The notes below the pieces were generated by a model. The model had not been told where the DNA came from, did not search any database, and was given only the letters and a program-made list of their open reading frames with translations. A stretch of 52,987 nucleotides of DNA from a virus. The position numbers were made by a program, and so were the translations under genes. Location of the stretch: positions 1 through 52,987 of the IMG/VR virus record IMGVR_UViG_3300018080_000028, one strand, 5' to 3'. Below, piece after piece: positions 17,380 through 25,690 of this stretch. Position 1 is the first letter of the stretch; every line of letters begins with the position of its first letter.

Positions 17380-18558
17380 TCAACTCTCGTTGTTTCCAAA
17401 TAAACTAAGCTGCACATCGCCATCATCCCCTACCGGTGTAGGCTGATAAGGGTCAAAGTCCGCTATTCTGCGTTCTGCCATTTCCACATACTCCGGGCTA
17501 ATATCACATCCAATGTAATCGCGCCCGTGCCTGATGGCGACCAGCGCCACGGTCCCGCTTCCCATAAATGGGTCGAGCACTAGGCCCGGAACAAAGCCCG
17601 CATCGCAGTCGCAGGTCGGGCGAAAGCCGGTGGTGGTAGATTCGTGTGGCTTGACCATTTTCCCAGAAGCAGCCGTATTGCCATATTTACCTAATAATTT
17701 CCCCCGATTTGACCGCTCTATTATCATTGGTGACACTTCCACCACCCGCACAACCGGCGCTCCGCACTTGCTGCACACTTCACGCGGGCATCCCGCCAGC
17801 AGGCAAGGTTCGACTAGTTTCTGGGGAAATGCAGCAAAATGCGCACCGCTGTAGGGTTGCGTGGCGACTGTCCAGACTGTGCGCCTGTTGCGGCGTGGAT
17901 ATGTCTGGCTGCCGGGCCGAACCCCTGCAATCACCTCAGTCGGAAGACGTTTATTGCCATTTTTAGACCTTGCTTTTCGATTGTCTTCTGGATAGGTCGA
18001 TTTCTCCCGCACCGCATCAGCATCATAAAAATATCTTTCCCGCTTGGTCAATAAAAAAATATATTCGTGCGACTTGGTCGGCCTATCAGTCACGCTCTCC
18101 GGCATCGGATTCGGCTTGTGCCAGATGATGTCGCTCCTCAACCACCAGCCATCCTCCCGGAGCGCAAACGCCAGCCGCCACGGCTGCCCCACCAAATCTT
18201 TCGGTTTTAATCCCGTGATGACTTTGCCCCGTCCTATACCACTGCTCCCATGCAATCCCGACGCATGTTTTCCCCCGGTACTGCCCCCCCATTTCCCATC
18301 GTTGGCGTAACAATCCCCCATATTCAACCATAGCGTGCCCGTAGGTTTCAACACCCGCCGCACCTCACGAAAAACGGCAGTCATCTTCGCCACGAACTCC
18401 CCCACCGTCGGCTCTAATCCCAACTGCCCCGCCACACCATAATCTCGCAGTCCCCAATAGGGCGGACTCGTAATAACACAATCCACACATTCATCAGGCA
18501 ACGAGCGCAGATAATCCAGCACATCAGCGCATGTTATTTTGTTACGAACAATCGCCAT
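17380..18558 (-). CDS. DNA methyltransferase, N4-cytosine/N6-adenine (beta-class order)
   Basis: 392 residues. Motif IV comes first: TSPPYWGLRDYG (about residues 31-42); motif I is C-terminal: LDPFMGSGTVALVAI, then GCDISPEYVEMAERRI. That order marks the beta class, which includes N4-C and N6-A enzymes; SPPY favours N4-cytosine but does not prove it. A central CSKCGAP and a later CDCDAG could form a zinc-binding insert. It is typical of phage modification methylases without a partner nuclease. Its 5' end overlaps a 51-codon ORF by 17 bases. Confidence 0.88.
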   Translation of the reverse strand: MAIVRNKITCADVLDYLRSLPDECVDCVITSPPYWGLRDYGVAGQLGLEPTVGEFVAKMTAVFREVRRVLKPTGTLWLNMGDCYANDGKWGGSTGGKHASGLHGSSGIGRGKVITGLKPKDLVGQPWRLAFALREDGWWLRSDIIWHKPNPMPESVTDRPTKSHEYIFLLTKRERYFYDADAVREKSTYPEDNRKARSKNGNKRLPTEVIAGVRPGSQTYPRRNRRTVWTVATQPYSGAHFAAFPQKLVEPCLLAGCPREVCSKCGAPVVRVVEVSPMIIERSNRGKLLGKYGNTAASGKMVKPHESTTTGFRPTCDCDAGFVPGLVLDPFMGSGTVALVAIRHGRDYIGCDISPEYVEMAERRIADFDPYQPTPVGDDGDVQLSLFGNNES

Positions 18559-18697
18559 GGTTCTGTCTCCAGATTTTTTGCCACCAGTCTCGTATTTTAA
18601 GCAGGTACTCGGTGGATATGCCGCCGGTCAACATGTGCAGGGCAAGCATCAGATGGGTGAGCAAACCGTGAATGATATTCTTTATAGACCTTAACAT
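18542..18697 (-). CDS. small hydrophobic peptide (51 aa)
   Basis: A 51-codon reading frame with a very good ribosome site (GGAGGG six bases before ATG 18697). It opens MLRSIKNIIHGLLTHLMLAL and ends in a Trp/basic amphipathic segment WWQKIWRQNHGD. The first half could be one membrane helix. It overlaps the upstream gene by seven bases and the downstream methyltransferase by 17, like other genes of this operon, so translational coupling is likely. Function unknown. Confidence 0.6.
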   Translation of the reverse strand: MLRSIKNIIHGLLTHLMLALHMLTGGISTEYLLKIRDWWQKIWRQNHGDCS

Positions 18698-18897
18698 TTT
18701 TTCCCTCCAATCAGTTTACGGTTCAATCGCAACCGCCGCCGTTTCACTACATGGTGATTGTCATACGCATCAATCACCAGCGCCGTTGCGAATTTCGCCG
18801 AGACAATGCAGCGACCATCCAATCGCCGAACTGGATCACATTGCATCCCTCGTAAACGGAGATCGGTCAGCCCATCACCAAGGTATGTGTAACGCAT
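18691..18897 (-). CDS. small basic hypothetical protein
   Basis: 68 residues, ATG preceded by GAGGT. Very basic at the C-terminus (VVKRRRLRLNRKLIGGKK), suggesting nucleic-acid contact. The first part, MRYTYLGDGLTDLRLRGMQC, looks beta-like. Lies between a zinc-binding membrane protein and the 51-residue peptide with small overlaps. No family recognised. Confidence 0.6.
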   Translation of the reverse strand: MRYTYLGDGLTDLRLRGMQCDPVRRLDGRCIVSAKFATALVIDAYDNHHVVKRRRLRLNRKLIGGKKC

Positions 18898-18900
18898 GTT

Positions 18901-19140
18901 CTACCTCACCACCTCGATAATTACGCGAATTATTAGTGCCAATACAACCCCGCACCATACAGGTGCGAACCACAGGTATCCGCTACGGTGCGCCTTTTTG
19001 CCTGTCCGGTAGCTTGTGTCTGTCGGTTTTGGCCTGCCCCGATAATTCGTAACACATTCACAACACAAAGGAATACTGGGTGATGAGTGTTTTACCGTTA
19101 AACACGCTTCTCTTTTTTTACAAACCACACATTTAGTCAT
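18901..19140 (-). CDS. small zinc-ribbon protein with C-terminal membrane helix
   Basis: 79 residues, GAGGTG before ATG. CVVCKKREAC and CCEC give the Cys pairs of a small zinc-binding unit; the C-terminus YLWFAPVWCGVVLALIIRVI is one strong membrane segment. A cytoplasmic zinc knuckle tethered to the membrane is the simplest reading. Nine bases after the helicase gene stop on the opposite side; co-transcribed with it. Confidence 0.65.
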   Translation of the reverse strand: MTKCVVCKKREACLTVKHSSPSIPLCCECVTNYRGRPKPTDTSYRTGKKAHRSGYLWFAPVWCGVVLALIIRVIIEVVR

Positions 19141-19149
19141 AGTGCACCT

Positions 19150-21180
19150 CTACTGTACTACTTCAAACATAAGCTGGTCTGATTTGCGGCGCATTTTAAC
19201 GTAGTTGGGCGCAGCCGCCATGCTGTTTTTCATCACTGCGATGATGACGTTGCCGGTTGGGTACGGTTCACCCTGCTCGTTCAGCAACAGTTCATGAACG
19301 GTTTTCCCCCGTTTTTCTACAGGTTCGCGCAAATATTCGGGATTCATCGACACAAACAGGTTAAAGATGTCTCCCCTGCCCCAGTTCATGTCCTGGACAC
19401 CGATGAAGCGGCCACTGCCATCGCTCCGGGCTTTTTCTTCGGCGGCTTTATTGACCTGCCCGACGATCAGGGTGAACAGGTTGGCTTTGGCCGAGACCTG
19501 TTTGATATGTTTTTGTTTGGCTTCTTCTTCGTTGCGCGAAAAAGTGTCCAATCCGGGCAGGGCCTGGAGATAGTCCAGAACTGCAATACGGCAGGGCAAA
19601 CCCTGTTTGCGCAGGGTTGTGGCAGTGTCGGCAATATATTCCATTCTACGGCGCAATTCGGACAGTTCTCCTGATTCGTTGTTGACGAACTGTTGCTGGC
19701 CTTTTTGAGACTGGATCAGTTTTGCGAACTTGACTAATTTTTCCATCCGTTCGTTTTTGATTTCTTTCGCCATTGGCAACACCGGTTCCAAACCCTGTTG
19801 TTTGCGGTGAATGACGTGCATATGCAACAACATATCCATGTAGGTGATTTCGCCGCCGCTGAGTTGTTGGATGTCGCGCATAATCGATTCGGGAGGCAAC
19901 CATTCCGGTTTGTCGGAGATGGGGTACTCGTCGATAGACAGCCAGTACCGGATCATTTGTTCAATCATGGTAGTTTTGCCCACGCCGGTCCCGCCCACCA
20001 GAGCCGCCGCTTTACGCATTGACAGCACCTGACAGTACCCTCCCAGGTGCCACATTTCCGGGATCGGCCACACAATCGGCGCTCCGAACACGTCAAAATT
20101 TCCTTGCAGCGCCTTGAGCAATCCGCTAACCGCATCCGGCGTGCTCATAACAGGTTTGACGGCGGCGGGGTCGAGTGTGGGGGCGGCATTACTTTTTTTG
20201 TTGTTTTTATGCCACTCGGCCACACGTTTTTTACGGTAATCCAGCCATGGTTCCACTTTTAAAGCGGAAGCGATCTGATCCCATGCGTTTTCAATGTCCT
20301 GTATACCGCAGGAACACTGCGGTTTGCCGTAACCGCTCTCATCATAACTGATGCGGAAGCTGGGGTGTTCATCTTTGTGAGAGGGCAACGGACAATGCCA
20401 GCGTTCTACGCCTCCCTCTTTTTTAGCTGATGGTCCCAGCGCGGTTACAACCAACCCGATCCAGTCCTTCATGAATTGTTTGAAGTCTGGTTGCGGCGCG
20501 ATCGTAGGAGGGCCTGGCGAAGACGGTGGTACGGGATCACCGTTCCACAGGACTGCTTCCAGTTCCTCGACCTTTACGGTGTTAATCAGTGCCAGTTTAA
20601 AATCTCCGGGTTGAAACTGCACCTGTTGCCAGACAGAGTTGACATCGTTGCCGCTTTTTTCCACAATCGGTCCGGGAACCTGATAGACGGCCAGTTTTAT
20701 CCCGCTGGCCAGCAGCAGGTGGTGCAGCTTGGATGCTGCCCGGCATCCGGTCAGGTCACGGTCGGGATAATAACGCACCTGTTCAACGCCCAGTTCTTGC
20801 AGGTCGGCGACCAGCGTTTGCGGGACGCTGGTTTCACCATTCAACCAGCACAATACATTTCTGATTCCGGCGGCGATGAAGGTGAGCACGTCAGGTTCTC
20901 CGGCTGCGATATGTAAAGTGCCAAGGTGTTCTGCGATGATGGTTTTGATGTCGGGCAGGTGATAATAGGGATGTTTGCAGCTTTGAGGCCATGCGTATTT
21001 AAGTTTGTCCGATTTGGGATCGAACGATTTCCAGCGGGTGCCAACCTTTTCCCCGTCGAAATTAAAGATCGGGTAATTACATCCCGCCAGACCTTTATAT
21101 GCAGGAGTGACGATTTCCCAATCCAGTTCAATTGAGGCTTCCAGTATTCCGCGATCTTTACGGCTTTTAGGCGGGTTCAT
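19150..21180 (-). CDS. primase-helicase: TOPRIM + CHC2-like zinc + DnaB-like ATPase
   Basis: 676 residues from ATG 21180, which has GGAGG; the longer frame is not used because it runs into the preceding gene without a ribosome site. Domains: residues about 85-170 TOPRIM-like (HIAAGEPDVLTFIAAG with the Glu, YYPDRDLTG with Asp-x-Asp); about 257-290 a zinc site HCPLPSHKDEHPSF...CSCG; about 385-600 a RecA-fold helicase with Walker A VGGTGVGKTT (near 395), Walker B VLDYLQAL (near 533) and the DnaB-like LIVGQVNK element. It should unwind and prime at the phage origin. The order TOPRIM then zinc then helicase differs from the usual zinc-TOPRIM-helicase. Confidence 0.85.
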   Translation of the reverse strand: MNPPKSRKDRGILEASIELDWEIVTPAYKGLAGCNYPIFNFDGEKVGTRWKSFDPKSDKLKYAWPQSCKHPYYHLPDIKTIIAEHLGTLHIAAGEPDVLTFIAAGIRNVLCWLNGETSVPQTLVADLQELGVEQVRYYPDRDLTGCRAASKLHHLLLASGIKLAVYQVPGPIVEKSGNDVNSVWQQVQFQPGDFKLALINTVKVEELEAVLWNGDPVPPSSPGPPTIAPQPDFKQFMKDWIGLVVTALGPSAKKEGGVERWHCPLPSHKDEHPSFRISYDESGYGKPQCSCGIQDIENAWDQIASALKVEPWLDYRKKRVAEWHKNNKKSNAAPTLDPAAVKPVMSTPDAVSGLLKALQGNFDVFGAPIVWPIPEMWHLGGYCQVLSMRKAAALVGGTGVGKTTMIEQMIRYWLSIDEYPISDKPEWLPPESIMRDIQQLSGGEITYMDMLLHMHVIHRKQQGLEPVLPMAKEIKNERMEKLVKFAKLIQSQKGQQQFVNNESGELSELRRRMEYIADTATTLRKQGLPCRIAVLDYLQALPGLDTFSRNEEEAKQKHIKQVSAKANLFTLIVGQVNKAAEEKARSDGSGRFIGVQDMNWGRGDIFNLFVSMNPEYLREPVEKRGKTVHELLLNEQGEPYPTGNVIIAVMKNSMAAAPNYVKMRRKSDQLMFEVVQ

Positions 21181-22165
21181 GTTTAACCTCCGCTTCCGGC
21201 AGCGCCGGGGGTGACGTGCGGTTGGCATCAATAGCTGCCATTAGTTCGGCAGTGTCTGGACATACCTCAGCCGCCGGTGGATTTTCCTTGAGAGCTGCCT
21301 GCCTGTGGTTCAACAGAGCGCGTGGGGTGAAAAAGTTAAAGCGCTCATCGCAGTAGTTGTAATAAGTTTTTACCATGTCCGGGGTGTCTCCGAGCTGGCA
21401 GAGTTCAGATGCCGTCTGTTGCACAAACTTTTTTTCAGCACTGGTCAGTTTGGTTTTCCAGACCAGATTAATTTCATCAGCAGTCATGTTCGGGTTAGTC
21501 CAGTTAAAACTGTGGGTGATGGCGTTTTTCATAGCGGTCATACTTTTTTTGTTTACGGAAACGCCTATAGATGTACTACTTTTAATACTTGTACTACTTT
21601 GGGTTGACTTAATAGAACTTACTCCGGGTTGTATGTTCGGCTTAGTAGAACTTACTCCGGGTTGTATGTTAGACTTAGTAGAACTTACTCTGATTGTGGA
21701 TGATCCGCGTTCCATATCCCATTTTATGGATGTTAATATGCTGGCTAACAGGGCATAGTCCGGCGACTCAAGCGTTTTAAGCAGCGTCAGGTGTGCTTTT
21801 AACACTTCCGGTTTTCGTCCAAAGTGAATGGTGGGGGTAAACTCGTTTTCGCCGACCTGTAAAATCCCGGTGATCTGGTACACATGGCGATTTCCGCGTG
21901 GTTCCCCCTGGATCCGTTTGTCTGGCGGCACGAGCAACAGCCCGTGGTTGTTTTTCCACCATTTGGTCGCGTCCCCGATCACTGATTTGCAGACTCCGAC
22001 CTCTTTGGCGAGCGTGTCCTGCGTCGGCCACGCTCGCAGGAACTGGTTGCAGTGCAGGTACAGGATGGTAAAAAACCATCCACGACATTGTTGGGCTTCA
22101 TCTCCACGACCGCCCAGCAGATGCCCGTGGGAGCGCAGGGTATACGAAATGGGTAATGATGGCAT
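21167..22165 (-). CDS. replication initiator-like protein with internal origin repeats
   Basis: 332 residues from ATG 22165 (AAGG upstream), two bases after the previous stop; longer starts lack a site. Residues about 30-110 look like a winged-helix: WPTQDTLAKEVGVCKSVIGD is a helix-turn-helix, followed by GNRHVYQITG. A Ser/Thr/Lys-rich linker (about 165-200) holds two copies of SSTKxNIQPGV plus degenerate copies, encoded by the 33-bp repeats. A C-terminal helical domain (NMTADEINLVWKTKL, MVKTYYNYCDERFNFFTP) recalls DnaD/DnaT-like loader domains. Location next to the helicase and repeats inside the gene parallel lambda O. It probably binds the origin and loads the helicase. Confidence 0.7.
   Translation of the reverse strand: MPSLPISYTLRSHGHLLGGRGDEAQQCRGWFFTILYLHCNQFLRAWPTQDTLAKEVGVCKSVIGDATKWWKNNHGLLLVPPDKRIQGEPRGNRHVYQITGILQVGENEFTPTIHFGRKPEVLKAHLTLLKTLESPDYALLASILTSIKWDMERGSSTIRVSSTKSNIQPGVSSTKPNIQPGVSSIKSTQSSTSIKSSTSIGVSVNKKSMTAMKNAITHSFNWTNPNMTADEINLVWKTKLTSAEKKFVQQTASELCQLGDTPDMVKTYYNYCDERFNFFTPRALLNHRQAALKENPPAAEVCPDTAELMAAIDANRTSPPALPEAEVKHEPA
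21609..21691. repeat. 33-bp tandem iterons, candidate replication origin
   Basis: Two and a half direct repeats: 21609-21641, 21642-21674 and a partial at 21675-21691, each opening TTARTAGAACTTACTC. Nearby GTACTACTTT occurs twice (21573-21582 and 21591-21600, 18 bp apart). They lie inside the replication-initiator gene, as lambda origin iterons lie in gene O. Confidence 0.65.
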
Positions 22166-22166
22166 A

Positions 22167-22802
22167 TCAAATATCCTTACAATGTGCGCATAACAATTGA
22201 TGATTGACAAACTGGCAGGTCAGGTCAGGCTGGTGGATGAGATTCCCGCAATTGTCACAGGGGGTATCCAACAAAGACAGTATACCAATATCGGGCACCC
22301 ATCCATCGTCCCAGAATGCGTGTGTTATCCTGGATGCCAGTGCTGTATCGATTCTGTCCGGGTAAATCATCAGGTTAACGTTGTTGATGGTTATCCACTG
22401 GACATCGGTAGCTGTCGGGTTATAAAAATCGTGTTTGCCGGTGAATCCCCACATGCGGTAGGGGTGAACAAAACTCCACCGTGTATCAATGACCAGCACA
22501 ACCGGCAGCGGGCGGATTGGCAGGGGGCACAGGAACATGGGAGCCTCCACCAGCTCCACGTTATGCGACCGGGGACGTTTTGGCAACTGTTGTACAAATG
22601 AAACCAGCGTGGTCACAATGTCGGGGTGCATCTTATACCACGACATGCTGTAGAGCGTGCAGATGCCCCAGTCGGTCTGGACGGCTTGGGAAAAACAAAA
22701 CAGATTTCGCTTGCGCAGGTCGCGTTCGCGGCTTTTGCCGTAAAACTGGAGCATGGCGGTATCCGCGTTAAAACGTGTGATTTCAGCGTAACAGTCGCTC
22801 AT
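22167..22802 (-). CDS. hypothetical protein with C-terminal zinc ribbon
   Basis: 211 residues. The start ATG overlaps the upstream stop (ATGA). The C-terminus has TPCDNCGNLIH and LLCAHCKDI, a four-cysteine zinc ribbon. The middle contains PLPVVLVIDTRWSFVHPYRMWGF with Pro/Trp-rich beta character. It sits in the replication operon next to the initiator. No family recognised. Confidence 0.7.
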   Translation of the reverse strand: MSDCYAEITRFNADTAMLQFYGKSRERDLRKRNLFCFSQAVQTDWGICTLYSMSWYKMHPDIVTTLVSFVQQLPKRPRSHNVELVEAPMFLCPLPIRPLPVVLVIDTRWSFVHPYRMWGFTGKHDFYNPTATDVQWITINNVNLMIYPDRIDTALASRITHAFWDDGWVPDIGILSLLDTPCDNCGNLIHQPDLTCQFVNHQLLCAHCKDI

Positions 22803-23068
22803 GGCGCATTCTTTCGCAACATTCTGGAGACGTGCCCCTGTCCCAGCGTTTCGATCAGGTCTGCCAGTTTTTGCAGGGTCAGGCCGGTGAACATTGTATC
22901 CAGGTCGAGTAAAACTTCATCCGGTTCATCCGGGTCAAATATTTGCAGGAACAGACCGCAGGCATGGTCTTCTCCCCACGCGATTTCGTAGTTGATACCG
23001 GGTAACAGGACCACTTCCTCTACGGTAGTTTCCTGTTCGGGGGTGAAATAAAACGTGTCGCGGCTCAT
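22799..23068 (-). CDS. hypothetical acidic protein
   Basis: 89 residues, AAAGG before ATG. Strongly acidic in the middle (FDPDEPDEVLLDLD). The C-terminal helix LTLQKLADLIETLGQGHVSRML looks like a protein-interaction helix. Overlaps the next gene by four bases. No family recognised. Confidence 0.7.
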   Translation of the reverse strand: MSRDTFYFTPEQETTVEEVVLLPGINYEIAWGEDHACGLFLQIFDPDEPDEVLLDLDTMFTGLTLQKLADLIETLGQGHVSRMLRKNAP

Positions 23069-23123
23069 GTTTTAGCCTTTCATTTTGGCAGCAAGTCAAA
23101 ATTCCCGCACTCGCAAAAGTTGT

Positions 23124-24299
23124 CTAAAAGGGTGGTTCGCCTTCTGGTATTTTGGCGGTTTCCGGCGCTGGTTTTTTCTTAGCTTCGGCGATGCCGGATT
23201 CGATTTCTTCGCGCACGACATTCCATGCGTCGCGCCAACCGGTTTTGGTTTTGATATGGTCCATGTCGATTTGTTTGGCTTTCAGGCGGGTTTTGATGTC
23301 GGCGCGGGTTAGTCCGGCGCGTTTAGCCAGGTAACAAATAGCGCTGTCGATGGCTTCATTGGGGTTGGTCAATCCCTCAAATATTTTTTCCTCCATCATC
23401 TTTTTCCAGCGCCCGGTGAACCAGTATCCATCCGCTTTACCTTCTTTGACGCAGATCACCTTTTTAACAAAGGGGATGACGAACTGGTTGAGGGCCTGCC
23501 CGGTAGACGGCACTTCGTCGGGGATGGCATTCTGGTCGGGTGCGGGTTGCGCTGGTTGATTTGATTGTTGCGTTGCGGGGGCATGGTCTTCCATATCAAC
23601 CGTGAATCGCGCCGACAACATTGCGATTGATTTAGCAGCCTGCACCAGTGCTCGTTTGTCGGCCATTTTGCGGATGCTGTTGACGGAATCGAAAACTACC
23701 ATGGGATCGTTTATTTTGCCAGGCGGGGGTTGCGATGTAATGCTTTCGGTGTTGTAGGGGAAGTTAGCGCCGCAACCTCCGGTTTTTTCCCAGCAATACC
23801 ATCCCAGTTCAGCGTCGGGCGGATCGTTGGATCGCGGTTTACTGCGCCGAATATTTTCCGCCCCGCAGGTCGGGCAGGTGAGCAGCCGGTCGCGCCAGTA
23901 GTTGGGTTCGCGGCTGTTGCACACGCCGTTGCCACGCGCCACCACGGTGCTACTTGCTGTTTGCACCAGTTCACATTCGACCTCATAGGCAAAATAGGGT
24001 GCGTCGGGGGTATGGTCGCGGGTTACGTGTACCAGATTATACTTGGGAGCCAGTCCCATTAGAGTGAGAACAACCTCGGCACCGGCCTGGTAGAGCGTTG
24101 GTTTTTTGGTGTTGGGCACGATGCCGTAATGCACGTCTTCGGCGAACACGCGGTTGATCAGGTCGTCAATTGCGTCGCGCATGGTAACAGCGCGGTTCAC
24201 GGCCTGCATTGGCGTTTCGTCGTTGTGCGGTACGATGGTCAGGCAGGTGGCCGGTTCTTCTTCTTCAACTGCAACTTCAATTACTTGGGTATCATCCAT
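23124..24299 (-). CDS. putative single-strand DNA annealing/binding protein with zinc ribbon
   Basis: 391 residues, GGAGGATC before ATG. Residues about 40-75 (DLINRVFAEDVHYGIVPNTK, then KPTLYQAGAEVVLTLMGL) match a conserved phage/plasmid family with a DYGxIPGxxKPTLxxxGAE signature, often near recombination genes. LTCPTCGAENI and a later CWEKTGGCG form a zinc ribbon. A Gln/Pro-rich linker precedes a helical C-terminal domain. The last residues, PEGEPPF, imitate the acidic-PF tip of SSB proteins. A DNA-annealing or recombination-mediator role is inference from family neighbourhood and this tail. Confidence 0.55.
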   Translation of the reverse strand: MDDTQVIEVAVEEEEPATCLTIVPHNDETPMQAVNRAVTMRDAIDDLINRVFAEDVHYGIVPNTKKPTLYQAGAEVVLTLMGLAPKYNLVHVTRDHTPDAPYFAYEVECELVQTASSTVVARGNGVCNSREPNYWRDRLLTCPTCGAENIRRSKPRSNDPPDAELGWYCWEKTGGCGANFPYNTESITSQPPPGKINDPMVVFDSVNSIRKMADKRALVQAAKSIAMLSARFTVDMEDHAPATQQSNQPAQPAPDQNAIPDEVPSTGQALNQFVIPFVKKVICVKEGKADGYWFTGRWKKMMEEKIFEGLTNPNEAIDSAICYLAKRAGLTRADIKTRLKAKQIDMDHIKTKTGWRDAWNVVREEIESGIAEAKKKPAPETAKIPEGEPPF

Positions 24300-24537
24300 T
24301 AGCTGATCCTCCGATCACTGTTTCCAATACCTGTCGTTTTTTGTCGGTCGGTAATTGCGGCAGGGGCTGGTCTGGGTACATTATTCTACGAATAGCCAGC
24401 AGCCCCAGCGTGATAATTTCGCGGTCCTTAAAACCGCGTGTGTGCAGTTCATCCAGCGTGTTTATGGCTTCGGTTTCCATATCCACGCCTTTTTTAAGTC
24501 GAGCCTGCACAAAACGGTTGCGGTCATTGTCAGTCAT
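24292..24537 (-). CDS. hypothetical small helical protein
   Basis: 81 residues, GGAGG well spaced before ATG. Highly charged helices: RNRFVQARLKKGVDMETEAI, FKDREIITLGLLAIRRIMYP. Immediately downstream of the actin-like gene in the same operon, it could be an adaptor or second partition component, but it lacks the clear N-terminal strand of ribbon-helix-helix ParR proteins. Overlaps the next gene by eight bases. Confidence 0.7.
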   Translation of the reverse strand: MTDNDRNRFVQARLKKGVDMETEAINTLDELHTRGFKDREIITLGLLAIRRIMYPDQPLPQLPTDKKRQVLETVIGGSANG

Positions 24538-24568
24538 ATAATGCCTCCAGCATATAATGCAACCAGCG

Positions 24569-25690
24569 TTAATGCTGGTTTGCCAGTGCCATTCTTAATC
24601 CACCTGCTGCATTCATGTCCATTAGCCGGACACCCTTCAGGGTTTCGACAGCGCTGTGGTCAAAAATCAGGTCCCCGTACATTTGGCGCAGGTGTTTTTG
24701 AATGAGAGCTGCCCCGCCGCCAACCACAATCACGCTGCGGCAGGTACGCGATGCCTCATACCCTGTATCGATGATGACGTTGGCGACCCAGTTGGCGTAC
24801 AGGTTGCAACGTGACTCAAACATACGTCCCAGCTTGACCGTATTTTGTGGGCCGTACAACTGGCAGTCCTGTTTACACTTGTCACAGGGGTTGCGCGATT
24901 TCGATGGGAAACAGGTTGATTTACGTTTCAACCAGCGCCGCAAAACCTCATCGATGTCACACCAGTTAAAATGGTCAAACTGTGAGCTTTCTCGTTGCAG
25001 GTCGCGCAAAACTGGCAACAGGACGTGGGATTTGATTCCGCCGTCGGTGCTGGTTTGAAACGCTTCCGGGTTAAACTGCCCGTCCTGGATGATGAAATGA
25101 TCGCTGGTCAACACGCCAAGGTCAATCACCAGATTTCTGCCGCTGAGAGCATTGGTCGGCACCTGCTCGCCGTTTTCATTGAGCACAAAACAGGCGATTG
25201 CGCCCAATCCTTCGGGCCATACTGTTACCGACCTGTAGGTCCACGTGCGCGGGTTTTTGTCGCGCTTGAACTGAATATAGGCTCGGTGGTCCAGGAACTC
25301 TTTTTTGATTTTGTTTTTTCGTCGGGCGTATACTCCGGGCGGGCAGAATACGGTCAGGTCGATGGGTTCGGGCTTCACGTGGAATTTTTGCATAATTTTG
25401 GCGATGGTTACGTCGGTCAAAAACATATGTACGCCGTCGCCATAACGCAACAGCGACTGGTGCATTTCGACTCGGCGGCGCGAGATACGCATTACGTCGT
25501 CGCCTACTACAAACCTGCCTTCAGGGGTTTCAACCCATTCAAATGACAATTCACGTTTGCCCAGTCCGAGACTGTCTCCGGTGACACTGGCGCGGATACT
25601 GGGCAATTGGAAACCGTGGATACGGCCTGAATTGTCTCGGACAAACACGTTACACATCCCGTTTCCGGTGTCAGCGCTGCCGATAATCAT
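24569..25690 (-). CDS. parM: actin-like ATPase, ParM/StbA-type segregation protein
   Basis: 373 residues, GAGGAG before ATG. The actin-fold nucleotide signatures are in order: phosphate-1 GSADTGNG (residues 3-10), phosphate-2 NLVIDLGVLTSDHFII (about 188), and adenosine motif SVIVVGGGAALI (about 325) followed by MNAAGGLRMAL. A Cys cluster (CDKCKQDC) near residue 265 is unusual and could bind metal or an Fe-S centre. ParM-type filaments push plasmid copies apart, so this supports maintenance as a low-copy circular element. Partner candidate is the one-base-overlapping gene upstream. Phage filament systems that position DNA during lytic growth are an alternative. Confidence 0.85.
   Translation of the reverse strand: MIIGSADTGNGMCNVFVRDNSGRIHGFQLPSIRASVTGDSLGLGKRELSFEWVETPEGRFVVGDDVMRISRRRVEMHQSLLRYGDGVHMFLTDVTIAKIMQKFHVKPEPIDLTVFCPPGVYARRKNKIKKEFLDHRAYIQFKRDKNPRTWTYRSVTVWPEGLGAIACFVLNENGEQVPTNALSGRNLVIDLGVLTSDHFIIQDGQFNPEAFQTSTDGGIKSHVLLPVLRDLQRESSQFDHFNWCDIDEVLRRWLKRKSTCFPSKSRNPCDKCKQDCQLYGPQNTVKLGRMFESRCNLYANWVANVIIDTGYEASRTCRSVIVVGGGAALIQKHLRQMYGDLIFDHSAVETLKGVRLMDMNAAGGLRMALANQH

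Noticed and set aside
21609-21691. CRISPR-like repeats
   Set aside because: The units are in direct tandem without spacers and keep a reading frame; iterons fit better.
22197-22601. 134-codon plus-strand frame
   Set aside because: Antisense to the zinc-ribbon gene of the replication operon; no ribosome site.
24995-25546. 183-codon plus-strand frame
   Set aside because: Antisense to the actin-like gene with all motifs; a shadow frame.
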